64,000 nucleotides of DNA from Liolophura sinensis (GCF_032854445.1 NW_027018062.1:32852-96851), one strand, 5' to 3'; shown: positions 1 through 12,200, counted from the first letter of the stretch. The notes: generated by a model from the sequence alone, not told the origin. Translations and numbers: made by a program.

Positions 1-147
1 CTTTTTTCTAATTGAAATCGGCTACATTAACTATGTACAATCGCGACTGGTCATTACTATATTCAACTCTCCATTATAAGTTATGTGCCCTTCGGTAGCC
101 CAGACGACGTCAAATATTTGGGCCAAGCCCATTTAACTCACCCAGCA

Positions 148-3100
148 AATGTCTTACTTCTAAGTCGAAGACAAACTCAATGTCTTTATCTACATGTAGA
201 AAAACCACACCATTTGTATATAAAAAAAACACAAGGTACTTGATACAGTCCGCTGTAAAAAGTACAATTGAACACTGACCCACATCAATAAGGTGCCAAA
301 AGATGCGCAATTGGGCCAGGCATCTCCAGCTGTTGAAAAATTGCAAATTTCCTTGGTTTCCATGGAGTAAGAGCCGTTGCTGGGCACGTGATCTTGACAT
401 CAATGATTATTCATTTGTGGCTACAGCCAAAAGTATTGGTCGGAGAGCAACGCGGTTTGCACCATTCGATTTCTCGTCAAAAAATACGTCGGATTAGCCT
501 CTTACCAGCAGCATTGGAACAGTTTTTCCACTTTTGGATTTTTGCCTGGTATTTTTTCTAATTGAAATCGGCTACATTAACTATGTACAATCGCGACTGG
601 TCATTACTATATTCAACTTTTCATTATAAGTTATGTGCCCTTCGGTAGCCCAGACGACGTCAAATCTTTGGGCCAAGCCCATTTAACTCACCCAGCAGTT
701 GTCTTACTTCTAAGTCGAAGAAAAAACTCAATGTCTTCAGCTACATGTAGAAAAACCACACCATTTGTATATAAAAAAACACAAGGTACTTGACACAGTC
801 CGCTGTAAAAAGTACAATTGAACACTGACCCACATCAATAAGGTGCCAAAAGATGCGCAATTGGGCCAGGCATCTCCAGCTGTTGAAAAATTGCAAATTT
901 CTATGGTTTCCATGGAGTAAGAGCCGTTGCTGGGCACGTGATCTTGACATCAATGATTATTCATTTGTGGCTACAGCCAAAAGTATTGGTCGGAGAGCAA
1001 CGCGGTTTGCACCATTCGATTTCTCGTCAGAAAATACGTCGGATTAGCCTCTTACCAGCAGCATTGGAACAGTTTTTCCACTTTTGGATTTTTACCTGGT
1101 CTTTTTGCGAATTGAAATCGGCTACATTTGCTATGTACCATCGCGACTGGTCATTACTATATTCAACTTTTCATTATAAGTTATGTGCCCTTCGGTAGCC
1201 CAGACGACGTCAAATCTTTGGGCCAAGCCCATTTAACTCACCCAGCAGTTGTCTTACTTTTAAATCGAAGAAAAACTCAATGTCTTTATCTACATGTAGA
1301 AAAACCACACCATTTGTATATAAAAAAACACAAGGTACTTGACACAGTCCGCTGTAAAAAGTACAATTGAACACTGACCCACATCAATAAGGTGCCAAAA
1401 GATGCGCAATAGGGCTAGGCATCTCCAGCTGTTGAAAAATTGCAAATTTCCTTGGTTTCCATGGAGTAAGAGCCGTTGCTGGGCACGTGTTCTTGACATC
1501 AATGATTATTCATTTGTGGCTACAGCCAAAAGTATTGGTCGGAGAGCAACGCGGTTTGCACCATTCGATTTCTCGTCCAAAAATACGTCGGATTAGCCTC
1601 TTACCAGCAGCATTGGAACAGTTTTTCCACTTTTGGATTTTTACCTGGTCTTTTTGCGAATTGAAATCGGCTACATTTACTATGTACCATCGCGACTGGT
1701 CATTACTATATTCAACTTTTCATTATAAGTTATGTACCCTTCGGTAGCCCAGACGACGTCGAATCTTTGGGCCAAGCCCATTTAACTCACCCAGCAAATG
1801 TCTTACTTCTAAGTCGAAGACAAACTCAATGTCTTTATCTACATGTAGAAAAACCACACCATTTGTATATAAAAAAAACACAAGGTACTTGATACAGTCC
1901 GCTGTAAAAAGTACAATTGAACACTGACCCACATCAATAAGGTGCCAAAAGATGCGCAATTGGGCCAGGCATCTCCAGCTGTTGAAAAATTGCAAATTTC
2001 CTTGGTTTCCATGGAGTAAGAGCCGTTGCTGGGCACGTGATCTTGACATCAATGATTATTCATTTGTGGCTACAGCCAAAAGTATTGGTCGGAGAGCAAC
2101 GCGGTTTGCACCATTCGATTTCTCGTCCAAGAATACGTCGGATTAGCCTCTTACCAGCAGCATTGGAACAGTTTTTCCACTTTTGGATTTTTGCCTGGTC
2201 TTTTTGCGAATTGAAATCGGCTACATTAACTATGTACAATCGCGACTGGTCATTACTATATTCAACTTTTCATTATAAGTTATGTGCCCTTCGGTAGCCC
2301 AGACGACGTCAAATCTTTGGGCCAAGCCCATTTAACTCACCCAGCAGTTGTCTTACTTCTAAGTCGAAGACAAACTCAATGTCTTTATCTACATGTAGAA
2401 AAACCACACCATTTGTATATAAAAAAAACACAAGGTACTTGATACAGTCCGCTGTAAAAAGTACAATTGAACACTGACCCACATCAATAAGGTGCCAAAA
2501 GATGCGCAATTGGGCCAGGCATCTCCAGCTGTTGAAAAATTGCAAATTTCCTTGGTTTCCATGGAGTAAGAGCCGTTGCTGGGCACGTGATCTTGACATC
2601 AATGATTATTCATTTGTGGCTACAGCCAAAAGTATTGGTCGGAGAGCAACGCGGTTTGCACCATTCGATTTCTCGTCAAAAAATACGTCGGATTAGCCTC
2701 TTACCAGCAGCATTGGAACAGTTTTTCCACTTTTGGATTTTTGCCTGGTATTTTTTCTAATTGAAATCGGCTACATTAACTATGTACAATCGCGACTGGT
2801 CATTACTATATTCAACTTTTCATTATAAGTTATGTGCCCTTCGGTAGCCCAGACGACGTCAAATCTTTGGGCCAAGCCCATTTAACTCACCCAGCAGTTG
2901 TCTTACTTCTAAGTCGAAGACAAACTCAATGTCTTCAGCTACATGTAGAAAAACCACACCATTTGTATATAAAAAAACACAAGGTACTTGACACAGTCCG
3001 CTGTAAAAAGTACAATTGAACACTGACCCACATCAATAAGGTGCCAAAAGATGCGCAATTGGGCCAGGCATCTCCAGCTGTTGAAAAATTGCAAATTTCT

Positions 3101-3838
3101 ATGGTTTCCATGGAGTAAGAGCCGTTGCTGGGCACGTGATCTTGACATCAATGATTATTCATTTGTGGCTACAGCCAAAAGTATTGGTCGGAGAGCAACG
3201 CGGTTTGCACCATTCGATTTCTCGTCAGAAAATACGTCGGATTAGCCTCTTACCAGCAGCATTGGAACAGTTTTTCCACTTTTGGATTTTTACCTGGTCT
3301 TTTTGCGAATTGAAATCGGCTACATTTGCTATGTACCATCGCGACTGGTCATTACTATATTCAACTTTTCATTATAAGTTATGTGCCCTTCGGTAGCCCA
3401 GACGACGTCAAATCTTTGGGCCAAGCCCATTTAACTCACCCAGCAGTTGTCTTACTTTTAAATCGAAGAAAAACTCAATGTCTTTATCTACATGTAGAAA
3501 AACCACACCATTTGTATATAAAAAAACACAAGGTACTTGACACAGTCCGCTGTAAAAAGTACAATTGAACACTGACCCACATCAATAAGGTGCCAAAAGA
3601 TGCGCAATAGGGCTAGGCATCTCCAGCTGTTGAAAAATTGCAAATTTCCTTGGTTTCCATGGAGTAAGAGCCGTTGCTGGGCACGTGTTCTTGACATCAA
3701 TGATTATTCATTTGTGGCTACAGCCAAAAGTATTGGTCGGAGAGCAACGCGGTTTGCACCATTCGATTTCTCGTCCAAAAATACGTCGGATTAGCCTCTT
3801 ACCAGCAGCATTGGAACAGTTTTTCCACTTTTGGATTT
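148..3838 (+). repeat. Four-monomer higher-order repeat, period about 2,198 bp
   Basis: Anchors are 303, 853, 1,402, 1,952, 2,502, 3,051 and 3,600. Monomers 303, 853 and 1,402 match 2,502, 3,051 and 3,600 by rare shared markers. These are the CTAATTG tail with a long T-run (about 552 and 2,751), the TCAGCTAC form with CTATGG (737/908 and 2,936/3,106), and the ATAGGGCTAGG form with TTTTAAATCG (1,259/1,410 and 3,456/3,608). The homology starts just after the AA/GT site at about 148 and 2,347, and ends in the tail of the third monomer near 1,640 and 3,838. Small differences remain, such as an extra A-run change at about 720. The bases at 1-147 belong to a monomer whose start carries the same long T-run and CTAATTG variant. 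Confidence 0.85.
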
Positions 3839-5066
3839 TTGCCTGGTCTTTTTGCGAATTGAAATCGGCTACATTAACTATGTACAATCGCGACTGGTCA
3901 TTACTATATTCAACTTTTCATTATAAGTTATGTGCCCTTCGGTAGCCCAGACGACGTCAAATCTTTGGGCCAAGCCCATTTAACTCACCCAGCAAATGTC
4001 TTACTTCTAAGTCGAAGACAAACTCAATGTCTTTATCTACATGTAGAAAAACCACACCATTTGTATATAAAAAAAACACAAGGTACATGATACAGTCTGC
4101 TGTAAAAAGTACAATTGAACACTGACCCACATCAATAAGGTGCCAAAAGATGCGCAATTGGGCCAGGCATCTCCAGCTGTTGAAAAATTGCAAATTTCCT
4201 TGGTTTCCATGGAGTAAGAGCCGTTGCTGGGCACGTGATCGTGACATCAATGATTATTCATTTGTGGCTACAGCCAAAAGTATTGGTCGGAGAGCAACGC
4301 GGTTTGCACCATTCGATTTCTCGTCACAAAATACGTCGGATTAGCCTCTTACCAGCAGCATTGGAACAGTTTTTCCACTTTTGGATTTTTGCCTGGTCTT
4401 TTTGCGAATTGAAATCGGCTACATTAACTATGTACAATCGCGACTGGTCATTACTATATTCAACTTTTCATTATAAGTTATGTGCCCTTCGGTAGCCCAG
4501 ACGACGTCAAATCTTTGGGCCAAGCTCATTTAACTCACCCAGCAAATGTCTTACTTCTAAGTCGAAGACAAACTCAATGTCTTTATCTATATGTAGAAAA
4601 ACCACACCATTTGTATATAAAAAAAAACACAAGGTACTTGATACAGTCCGCTGTAAAAAGTACAATTGAACACTGACCCACATCAAACAGGTGCCAAAAG
4701 ATGCGCAATTGGGCCAGACATCTCCAGCTGTTGAAAAATTGCAAATTTCCTTGGTTTCCATGGAGTAAGAGCCGTTGCTGGGCACGTGTTCTTCACATTA
4801 ATGATTATTCATTTGTGGCTACAGCCAAAAGTATTGGTCGGAGAGCAACGCGGTTTGCACCATTCGATTTCTCGTCACAAAATACGTTGGATTAGCCTCT
4901 TACCAGCAGCATTGGAACAGTTTTTCCACTTTTGGATTTTTGCCTGGTCTTTTTGCGAATTGAAATCGGCTACATTAACTATGTACAATCGCGACTGGTC
5001 ATTACTATATTCAACTTTTCATTATAAGTTATGTGCCCTTCGGTAGCCCAGACGACGTCAAATCTT

Positions 5067-5079
5067 TGGGCCAAGCCCA
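5067..5079. other. Small hairpin: TGGGC - CAA - GCCCA
   Basis: A perfect 5-bp inverted repeat with a 3-base loop sits in an otherwise strongly conserved stretch of the monomer. In one subfamily (about 4,524, 9,478, 11,127, 44,119, 45,219, 46,319 and 52,368) the second arm is GCTCA, which still allows a G-U pair in RNA but not a Watson-Crick pair in DNA. Individual copies break it, for example at 14,979. The stem is short and may be coincidental. Confidence 0.35.
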
Positions 5080-5136
5080 TTTAACTCACCCAGCAAATGT
5101 CTTACTTCTAAGTCGAAGACAAACTCAATGTCTTTA

Positions 5137-5148
5137 TCTACATGTAGA
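5137..5148. promoter_or_regulatory. 12-bp perfect palindrome TCTACATGTAGA, once per monomer
   Basis: TCTACATGTAGA equals its own reverse complement. It is present in most monomers. In a recurring subfamily (for example about 4,587, 9,538, 18,338, 19,438, 26,023, 44,182 and 45,282) the central C is T, giving TCTATATGTAGA and breaking one of the six base pairs. Other disruptions are rare: TCAGCTACATGTAG context at about 737 and 2,936, and a G to C change near 22,745. A perfect dyad of this length could be a dimeric protein site, but no binding protein is implied by the sequence alone. Confidence 0.45.
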
Positions 5149-5164
5149 AAAACCACACCATTTG

Positions 5165-5177
5165 TATATAAAAAAAA
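5165..5177 (+). promoter_or_regulatory. TATA-like element in each monomer (shown in reference copy)
   Basis: The run TATATAAAAAAAA matches a TATA box well and occurs once per monomer, at nearly every copy. It differs mainly in the number of trailing A residues (mostly 7 or 8, occasionally 9). Exceptions include TTTATTAAAAAA at about 11,217 and a TATATTAAAA form at about 53,558. It lies 16 bp downstream of the 12-bp palindrome. The first run of four or more T on the + strand downstream is at 5471-5475, roughly 300 bp away. That would fit a short polymerase III type transcript, but this is inference. A simple A-rich tract without promoter function is equally possible. Confidence 0.3.
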
Positions 5178-5332
5178 CACAAGGTACTTGATACAGTCCG
5201 CTGTAAAAAGTACAATTGAACACTGACCCACATCAATAAGGTGCCAAAAGATGCGCAATTGGGCCAGGCATCTCCAGCTGTTGAAAAATTGCAAATTTCC
5301 TTGGTTTCCATGGAGTAAGAGCCGTTGCTGGG

Positions 5333-5338
5333 CACGTG
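5333..5338. promoter_or_regulatory. Canonical E-box CACGTG, once per monomer
   Basis: CACGTG occurs at the same place in almost every monomer, and is retained whether the following bases are ATC or TTC. It is lost in the copy near 11,387, where one base is deleted. CACGTG is the known core site of basic helix-loop-helix proteins of the Myc/Max and Cbf1 class; Cbf1 binds such a site in budding-yeast centromeres. One six-base site per monomer is also easily explained by chance amplification. Confidence 0.3.
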
Positions 5339-5379
5339 ATCTTGACATCAATGATTATTCATTTGTGGCTACAGCCAAA

Positions 5380-5426
5380 AGTATTGGTCGGAGAGCAACG
5401 CGGTTTGCACCATTCGATTTCTCGTC
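5380..5426. other. Nearly invariant block of the monomer (about 47 bp)
   Basis: The stretch from AGTATTGGTCGG to TTTCTCGTC carries almost no variation across the 117 copies. Exceptions I noticed are T to C in AGTATTGG in three related copies (about 28,470, 35,621 and 38,923), G to T at about 52,129, an extra G at about 52,683 and an extra T at about 59,120. The flanks on both sides carry common variants. The low variation could reflect constraint, or only that no early variant arose here before amplification. Confidence 0.5.
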
Positions 5427-5648
5427 CAAAAATACGTCGGATTAGCCTCTTACCAGCAGCATTGGAACAGTTTTTCCACTTTTGGATTTTTGCCTGGTCT
5501 TTTTGCGAATTGAAATCGGCTACATTAACTATGTACAATCGCGACTGGTCATTACTATATTCAACTTTTCATTATAAGTTATGTGCCCTTCGGTAGCCCA
5601 GACGACGTCGAATCTTTGGGCCAAGCCCATTTAACTCACCCAGCAGTT

Positions 5649-8600
5649 GTCTTACTTCTAAGTCGAAGACAAACTCAATGTCTTTATCTACATGTAGAAA
5701 AACCACACCATTTGTATATAAAAAAAACACAAGGTACATGATACAGTCTGCTGTAAAAAGTACAATTGAACACTGACCCACATCAATAAGGTGCCAAAAG
5801 ATGCGCAATTGGGCCAGGCATCTCCAGCTGTTGAAAAATTGCAAATTTCCTTGGTTTCCATGGAGTAAGAGCCGTTGCTGGGCACGTGATCTTGACATCA
5901 ATGATTATTCATTTGTGGCTACAGCCAAAAGTATTGGTCGGAGAGCAACGCGGTTTGCACCATTCGATTTCTCGTCCAAAAATACGTCGGATTAGCCTCT
6001 TACCAGCAGCATTGGAACAGTTTTTCCACTTTTGGATTTTTGCCTGGTTTTTTTGCGAATTGAAATCGGCTACATTAACTATGTACAATCGCGACTGGTC
6101 ATTACTATATTCAACTTTTCATTATAAGTTATGTGCCCTTCGGTAGCCCAGACGACGTCAAATCTTTGGGCCAAGCCCATTTAACTCACCCAGCAGTTGT
6201 CTTACTTCTAAGTCGAAGACAATCTCAATGTCTTTATCTACATGTAGAAAAACCACACCATTTGTATATAAAAAAACACAAGGTACATGATACAGTCTGT
6301 TGTAAAAAAAGTACAATTGAACACTGACCCACATCAATAAGGTGCCAAAAGATGCGCAATTGGGCCAGACATCTCCAGCTGTTGAAAAATTGCAAATTTC
6401 CTTGGTTTCCATGGAGTAAGAGCCGTTGCTGGGCACGTGATCTTGATATCAATGATTATTCATTTGTGGCTACAGCCAAAAGTATTGGTCGGAGAGCAAC
6501 GCGGTTTGCACCATTCGATTTCTCGTCAAAAAATACGTCGGATTAGCCTCTTACCAGCAGCATTGGAACAGTTTTTCCACTTTTGGATTTTTGCCAGGTC
6601 TTTTTGCGAATTGAAATCGGCTACATTAACTATGTACAATCGCGACTGGTCATTACTATATTCAACTTTTCATTATAAGTTATGTGCCCTTCGGTAGCCC
6701 AGACGACGTCAAATCTTTGGGCCAAGCCCATTTAACTCACCCAGCAAATGTCTTACTTCTAAGTCGAAGACAAACTCAATGTCTTTATCTACATGTAGAA
6801 AAACCACACCATTTGTATATAAAAAAAACACAAGGTACATGATACAGTCTGCTGTAAATAGTACAATTGAACACTGACCCACATCAATAAGGTGCCAAAA
6901 GATGCGCAATTGGGCCAGGCATCTCCAGCTGTTGAAAAATTGCAAATTTCCTTGGTTTCCATGGAGTAAGAGCCGTTGCTGGGCACGTGTTCTTGACATC
7001 AATGATTATTCATTTGTGGCTACAGCCAAAAGTATTGGTCGGAGAGCAACGCGGTTTGCACCATTCGATTTCTCGTCCAAAAATACGTCGGATTAGCCTC
7101 TTACCAGCAGCATTGGAACAGTTTTTCCACTTTTGGATTTTTGCCTGGTCTTTTTGCGAATTGAAATCGGCTACATTAACTATGTACAATCGCGACTGGT
7201 CATTACTATATTCAACTTTTCATTATAAGTTATGTGCCCTTCGGTAGCCCAGACGACGTCAAATCTTTGGGCCAAGCCCATTTAACTCACCCAGCAAATG
7301 TCTTACTTCTAAGTCGAAGACAAACTCAATGTCTTTATCTACATGTAGAAAAACCACACCATTTGTATATAAAAAAAACACAAGGTACATGATACAGTCT
7401 GCTGTAAAAAGTACAATTGAACACTGACCCACATCAATAAGGTGCCAAAAGATGCGCAATTGGGCCAGGCATCTCCAGCTGTTGAAAAATTGCAAATTTC
7501 CTTGGTTTCCATGGAGTAAGAGCCGTTGCTGGGCACGTGATCTTGACATCAATGATTATTCATTTGTGGCTACAGCCAAAAGTATTGGTCGGAGAGCAAC
7601 GCGGTTTGCACCATTCGATTTCTCGTCCAAAAATACGTCGGATTAGCCTCTTACCAGCAGCATTGGAACAGTTTTTCCACTTTTGGATTTTTGCCTGGTC
7701 TTTTTGCGAATTGAAATCGGCTACATTAACTATGTACAATCGCGACTGGTCATTACTATATTCAACTTTTCATTATAAGTTATGTGCCCTTCGGTAGCCC
7801 AGACGACGTCAAATCTTTGGGCCAAGCCCATTTAACTCACCCAGCAGTTGTCTTACTTCTAAGTCGAAGACAATCTCAATGTCTTTATCTACATGTAGAA
7901 AAACCACACCATTTGTATATAAAAAAACACAAGGTACATGATACAGTCTGCTGTAAAAAAAGTACAATTGAACACTGACCCACATCAATAAGGTGCCAAA
8001 AGATGCGCAATTGGGCCAGACATCTCCAGCTGTTGAAAAATTGCAAATTTCCTTGGTTTCCATGGAGTAAGAGCCGTTGCTGGGCACGTGATCTTGATAT
8101 CAATGATTATTCATTTGTGGCTACAGCCAAAAGTATTGGTCGGAGAGCAACGCGGTTTGCACCATTCGATTTCTCGTCAAAAAATACGTCGGATTAGCCT
8201 CTTACCAGCAGCATTGGAACAGTTTTTCCACTTTTGGATTTTTGCCAGGTCTTTTTGCGAATTGAAATCGGCTACATTAACTATGTACAATCGCGACTGG
8301 TCATTACTATATTCAACTTTTCATTATAAGTTATGTGCCCTTCGGTAGCCCAGACGACGTCAAATCTTTGGGCCAAGCCCATTTAACTCACCCAGCAAAT
8401 GTCTTACTTCTAAGTCGAAGACAAACTCAATGTCTTTATCTACATGTAGAAAAACCACACCATTTGTATATAAAAAAAACACAAGGTACATGATACAGTC
8501 TGCTGTAAATAGTACAATTGAACACTGACCCACATCAATAAGGTGCCAAAAGATGCGCAATTGGGCCAGGCATCTCCAGCTGTTGAAAAATTGCAAATTT

Positions 8601-9278
8601 CCTTGGTTTCCATGGAGTAAGAGCCGTTGCTGGGCACGTGTTCTTGACATCAATGATTATTCATTTGTGGCTACAGCCAAAAGTATTGGTCGGAGAGCAA
8701 CGCGGTTTGCACCATTCGATTTCTCGTCCAAAAATACGTCGGATTAGCCTCTTACCAGCAGCATTGGAACAGTTTTTCCACTTTTGGATTTTTGCCTGGT
8801 CTTTTTGCGAATTGAAATCGGCTACATTAACTATGTACAATCGCGACTGGTCATTACTATATTCAACTTTTCATTATAAGTTATGTGCCCTTCGGTAGCC
8901 CAGACGACGTCAAATCTTTGGGCCAAGCCCATTTAACTCACCCAGCAAATGTCTTACTTCTAAGTCGAAGACAAACTCAATGTCTTTATCTACATGTAGA
9001 AAAACCACACCATTTGTATATAAAAAAAACACAAGGTACATGATACAGTCTGCTGTAAAAAGTACAATTGAACACTGACCCACATCAATAAGGTGCCAAA
9101 AGATGCGCAATTGGGCCAGGCATCTCCAGCTGTTGAAAAATTGCAAATTTCCTTGGTTTCCATGGAGTAAGAGCCGTTGCTGGGCACGTGATCTTGACAT
9201 CAATGATTATTCATTTGTGGCTACAGCCAAAAGTATTGGTCGGAGAGCAACGCGGTTTGCACCATTCGATTTCTCGTC
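5649..9278 (+). repeat. Three-monomer higher-order repeat, period 1,651 bp, about 2.2 copies
   Basis: Anchors are 5,801, 6,352, 6,902, 7,452, 8,003, 8,553 and 9,103. The segment 5,649-7,627 matches 7,300-9,278 at a constant offset of 1,651 bp. Shared rare markers are the CTTGATATC form (6,443 and 8,094) and GTAAATAGTAC (6,855 and 8,506). I saw two substitutions inside the match: T versus C in the GGTTTTTT tail near 6,049, and GTTGTAAA versus GCTGTAAA near 6,300. The match ends where 7,452's copy has TCCAAAA and 9,103's copy has TCACAAAA. Confidence 0.88.
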
Positions 9279-12200
9279 ACAAAATACGTCGGATTAGCCT
9301 CTTACCAGCAGCATTGGAACAGTTTTTCCACTTTTGGATTTTTGCCTGGTCTTTTTGCGAATTGAAATCGGCTACATTAACTATGTACAATCGCGACTGG
9401 TCATTACTATATTCAACTTTTCATTATAAGTTATGTGCCCTTCGGTAGCGCAGACGACGTCGAATCTTTGGGCCAAGCTCATTTAACTCACCCAGCAAAT
9501 GTCTTACTTCTAAGTCGAAGACAAACTCAATGTCTTTATCTATATGTAGAAAAACCACACCATTTGTATATAAAAAAAACACAAGGTACTTGATACAGTC
9601 CGCTGTAAAAAGTACAATTGAACACTGACCCACATCAATAAGGTGCCAAAAGATGCGCAATTGGGCCAGACATCTCCAGCTGTTGAAAAATTGCAAATTT
9701 CCTTGGTTTCCATGGAGTAAGAGCCGTTGCTGGGCACGTGTTCTTGACATCAATGATTATTCATTTGTGGCTACAGCCAAAAGTATTGGTCGGAGAGCAA
9801 CGCGGTTTGCACCATTCGATTTCTCGTCCAAAAATACGTCGGATTAGCCTCTTACCAGCAGCATTGGAACAGTTTTTCCACTTTTGGATTTTTGCCTGGT
9901 CTTTTTGCGAATTGAAATCGGCTACATTAACTATGTACAATCGCGACTGGTCATTACTATATTCAACTTTTCATTATAAGTTATGTGCCCTTCGGTAGCC
10001 CAGACGACGTCAAATCTTTGGGCCAAGCCCATTTAACTCACCCAGCAGTTGTCTTACTTCTAAGTCGAAGACAAACTCAATGTCTTTATCTACATGTAGA
10101 AAAACCACACCATTTGTATATAAAAAAAACACAAGGTACATGATACAGTCTGCTGGAAAAAGTACAATTGAACACTGACCCACATCAATAAGGTGCCAAA
10201 AGATGCGCAATTGGGCCAGGCATCTCCAGCTGTTGAAAAATTGCAAATTTCCTTGGTTTCCATGGAGTAAGAGCCGTTGCTGGGCACGTGATCTTGACAT
10301 CAATGATTATTCATTTGTGGCTACAGCCAAAAGTATTGGTCGGAGAGCAACGCGGTTTGCACCATTCGATTTCTCGTCCAAAAATACGTCGGATTAGCCT
10401 CTTACCAGCAGCATTGGAACAGTTTTTCCACTTTTGGATTTTTGCCAGGTCTTTTTGCGAATTGAAATCGGCTACATTAACTATGTACAATCGCGACTGG
10501 TCATTACTATATTCAACTTTTCATTATAAGTTATGTGCCCTTCGGTAGCCCAGACGACGTCAAATCTTTGGGCCAAGCCCATTTAACTCACCCAGCAAAT
10601 GTCTTACTTCTAAGTCGAAGACAAACTCAATGTCTTTATCTACATGTAGAAAAACCACACCATTTGTATATAAAAAAAACACAAGGTACATGATACAGTC
10701 TGCTGTAAAAAGTACAATTGAACACTGACCCACATCAATAAGGTGCCAAAAGATGCGCAATTGGGCCAGGCATCTCCAGCTGTTGAAAAATTGCAAATTT
10801 TCTTGGTTTCCATGGAGTAAGAGCCGTTGCTGGGCACGTGATCGTGACATCAATGATTATTCATTTGTGGCTACAGCCAAAAGTATTGGTCGGAGAGCAA
10901 CGCGGTTTGCACCATTCGATTTCTCGTCACAAAATACGTCGGATTAGCCTCTTACCAGCAGCATTGGAACAGTTTTTCTACTTTTGGATTTTTGCCTGGT
11001 CTTTTTGCGAATTGAAATCGGCTACATTAACTATGTACAATCGCGACTGGTCATTACTATATTCAACTTTTCATTATAAGTTATGTGCCCTTCGGTAGCC
11101 CAGACGACGTCAAATCTTTGGGCCAAGCTCATTTAACTCACCCAGCAAATGTCTTACTTCTAAGTCGAAGACAAACTCAATGTCTTTATCTATATGTAGA
11201 AAAACCACACCATTTGTTTATTAAAAAAACACAAGGTACTTGATACAGTCCGCTGTAAAAAGTACAATTGAACACTGACCCACATCAATAAGGTGCCAAA
11301 AGATGCGCAATTGGGCCAGACATCTCCAGCTGTTGAAAAATTGCAAATTTCCTTGGTTTCCATGGAGTAAGAGCCGTTGCTGGGCACGGTTCTTGACATC
11401 AATGATTATTCATTTGTGGCTACAGCCAAAAGTATTGGTCGGAGAGCAACGCGGTTTGCACCATTCGATTTCTCGTCCAAAAATACGTCGGATTAGCCTC
11501 TTACCAGCAGCATTGGAACAGTTTTTCTACTTTTGGATTTTTGCCTGGTCTTTTTGCGAATTGAAATCGGCTACATTAACTATGTACAATCGCGACTGGT
11601 CATTACTATATTCAACTTTTCATTATAAGTTATGTGCCCTTCGGTAGCCCAGACGACGTCAAATCTTTGGGCCAAGCCCATTTAACTCACGCAGCAAATG
11701 TCTTACTTCTAAGTCGAAGACAAACTCAATGTCTTTATCTACATGTAGAAAAACCACACCATTTGTATATAAAAAAAAACACAAGGTACTTGATACAGTC
11801 CGCTGTAAAAAGTACAATTGAACACTGACCCACATCAATAAGGTGCCAAAAGATGCGCAATTGGGCCAGGCATCTCCAGCTGTAGAAAAATTGCAAATTT
11901 CCTTGGTTTCCATGGAGTAAGAGCCGTTGCTGGGCACGTGATCTTGACATCAATGATTATTCATTTGTGGCTACAGCCAAAAGTATTGGTCGGAGAGCAA
12001 CGCGGTTTGCACCATTCGATTTCTCGTCCAAAAATACGTCGGATTAGCCTCTTACCAGCAGCATTGGAACAGTTTTTCCACTTTTGGATTTTTGCCTGGT
12101 CTTTTTGCGAATTGAAATCGGCTACATTAACTATGTACAATCGCGACTGGTCATTACTATATTCAACTTTCATTATAAGTTATGTGCCCTTCGGTAGCCC

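Larger units (their letters stand above)
5041..5590 (+). repeat. Representative 550-bp satellite monomer with diagnostic variant sites
   Basis: I use this copy as a reference because it has the modal length and few private changes. Sites that alternate between monomers, in its coordinates, are: 5096-5097 (AA, GT or AT), 5120 (C/A), 5123 (A/T), 5141 (C/T), 5188 (T/A), 5199 (C/T), 5268 (G/A), 5277 (G/A), 5278 (C/G), 5300-5301 (CT, TA or GT), 5339 (A/T), 5427-5428 (CA, AA or AC), 5436 (G/C), 5454 (C/T), 5477 (C/T), 5492-5499 (several haplotypes) and 5530 (T/G). The A-run after the TATA-like element and the A-run at about 5213-5217 also vary in length. Most monomers are combinations of these states, with few private substitutions. 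The phase (start point) is arbitrary. Confidence 0.9.
3839..5648 (+). repeat. Mixed satellite monomers without short higher-order period
   Basis: Anchors are 4,150, 4,701 and 5,251. The first has GTGATCGTG and TCACAAAA. The second has GCTCATTT, TCTATATG, CATCAAACAGG, GTGTTCTTCACATTA and ACGTTGG, the richest private combination here. The third is close to consensus. The pair 4,150/4,701 resembles 10,753/11,303, and the second also resembles 13,502, so these look like older amplified units now dispersed. No gene or foreign sequence is present. Confidence 0.8.

Noticed and set aside
110-403. Recurrent open frames of 60-145 codons on both strands (for example 110-403 minus, 303-497 plus, 938-1,198 plus)
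   Set aside because: They overlap each other on both strands in every monomer and start and stop inside the repeat. They shift frame with each 550-bp copy and show no recognised domain. One-base indels are freely tolerated, so they are by-products of the repeat.
5041-5426. tRNA or SINE-like polymerase III boxes (TAGCCCAGACGA and ATTCGATTTC)
   Set aside because: Each matches the A-box or B-box consensus only partly, they are about 370 bp apart, and no cloverleaf fold can be drawn between them.
5041-5590. CENP-B box
   Set aside because: Several TTCG cores are present, but none is followed by the required spacing to A and CGGG on either strand.
5041-5590. 5S rRNA, U-snRNA or spliced-leader gene array
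   Set aside because: I could not find the core motifs of 5S rRNA, U6 (ACAGAG) or known spliced leaders. Resemblances such as GTGCCCTTCGG or CTAATTGAAA are too short to count.
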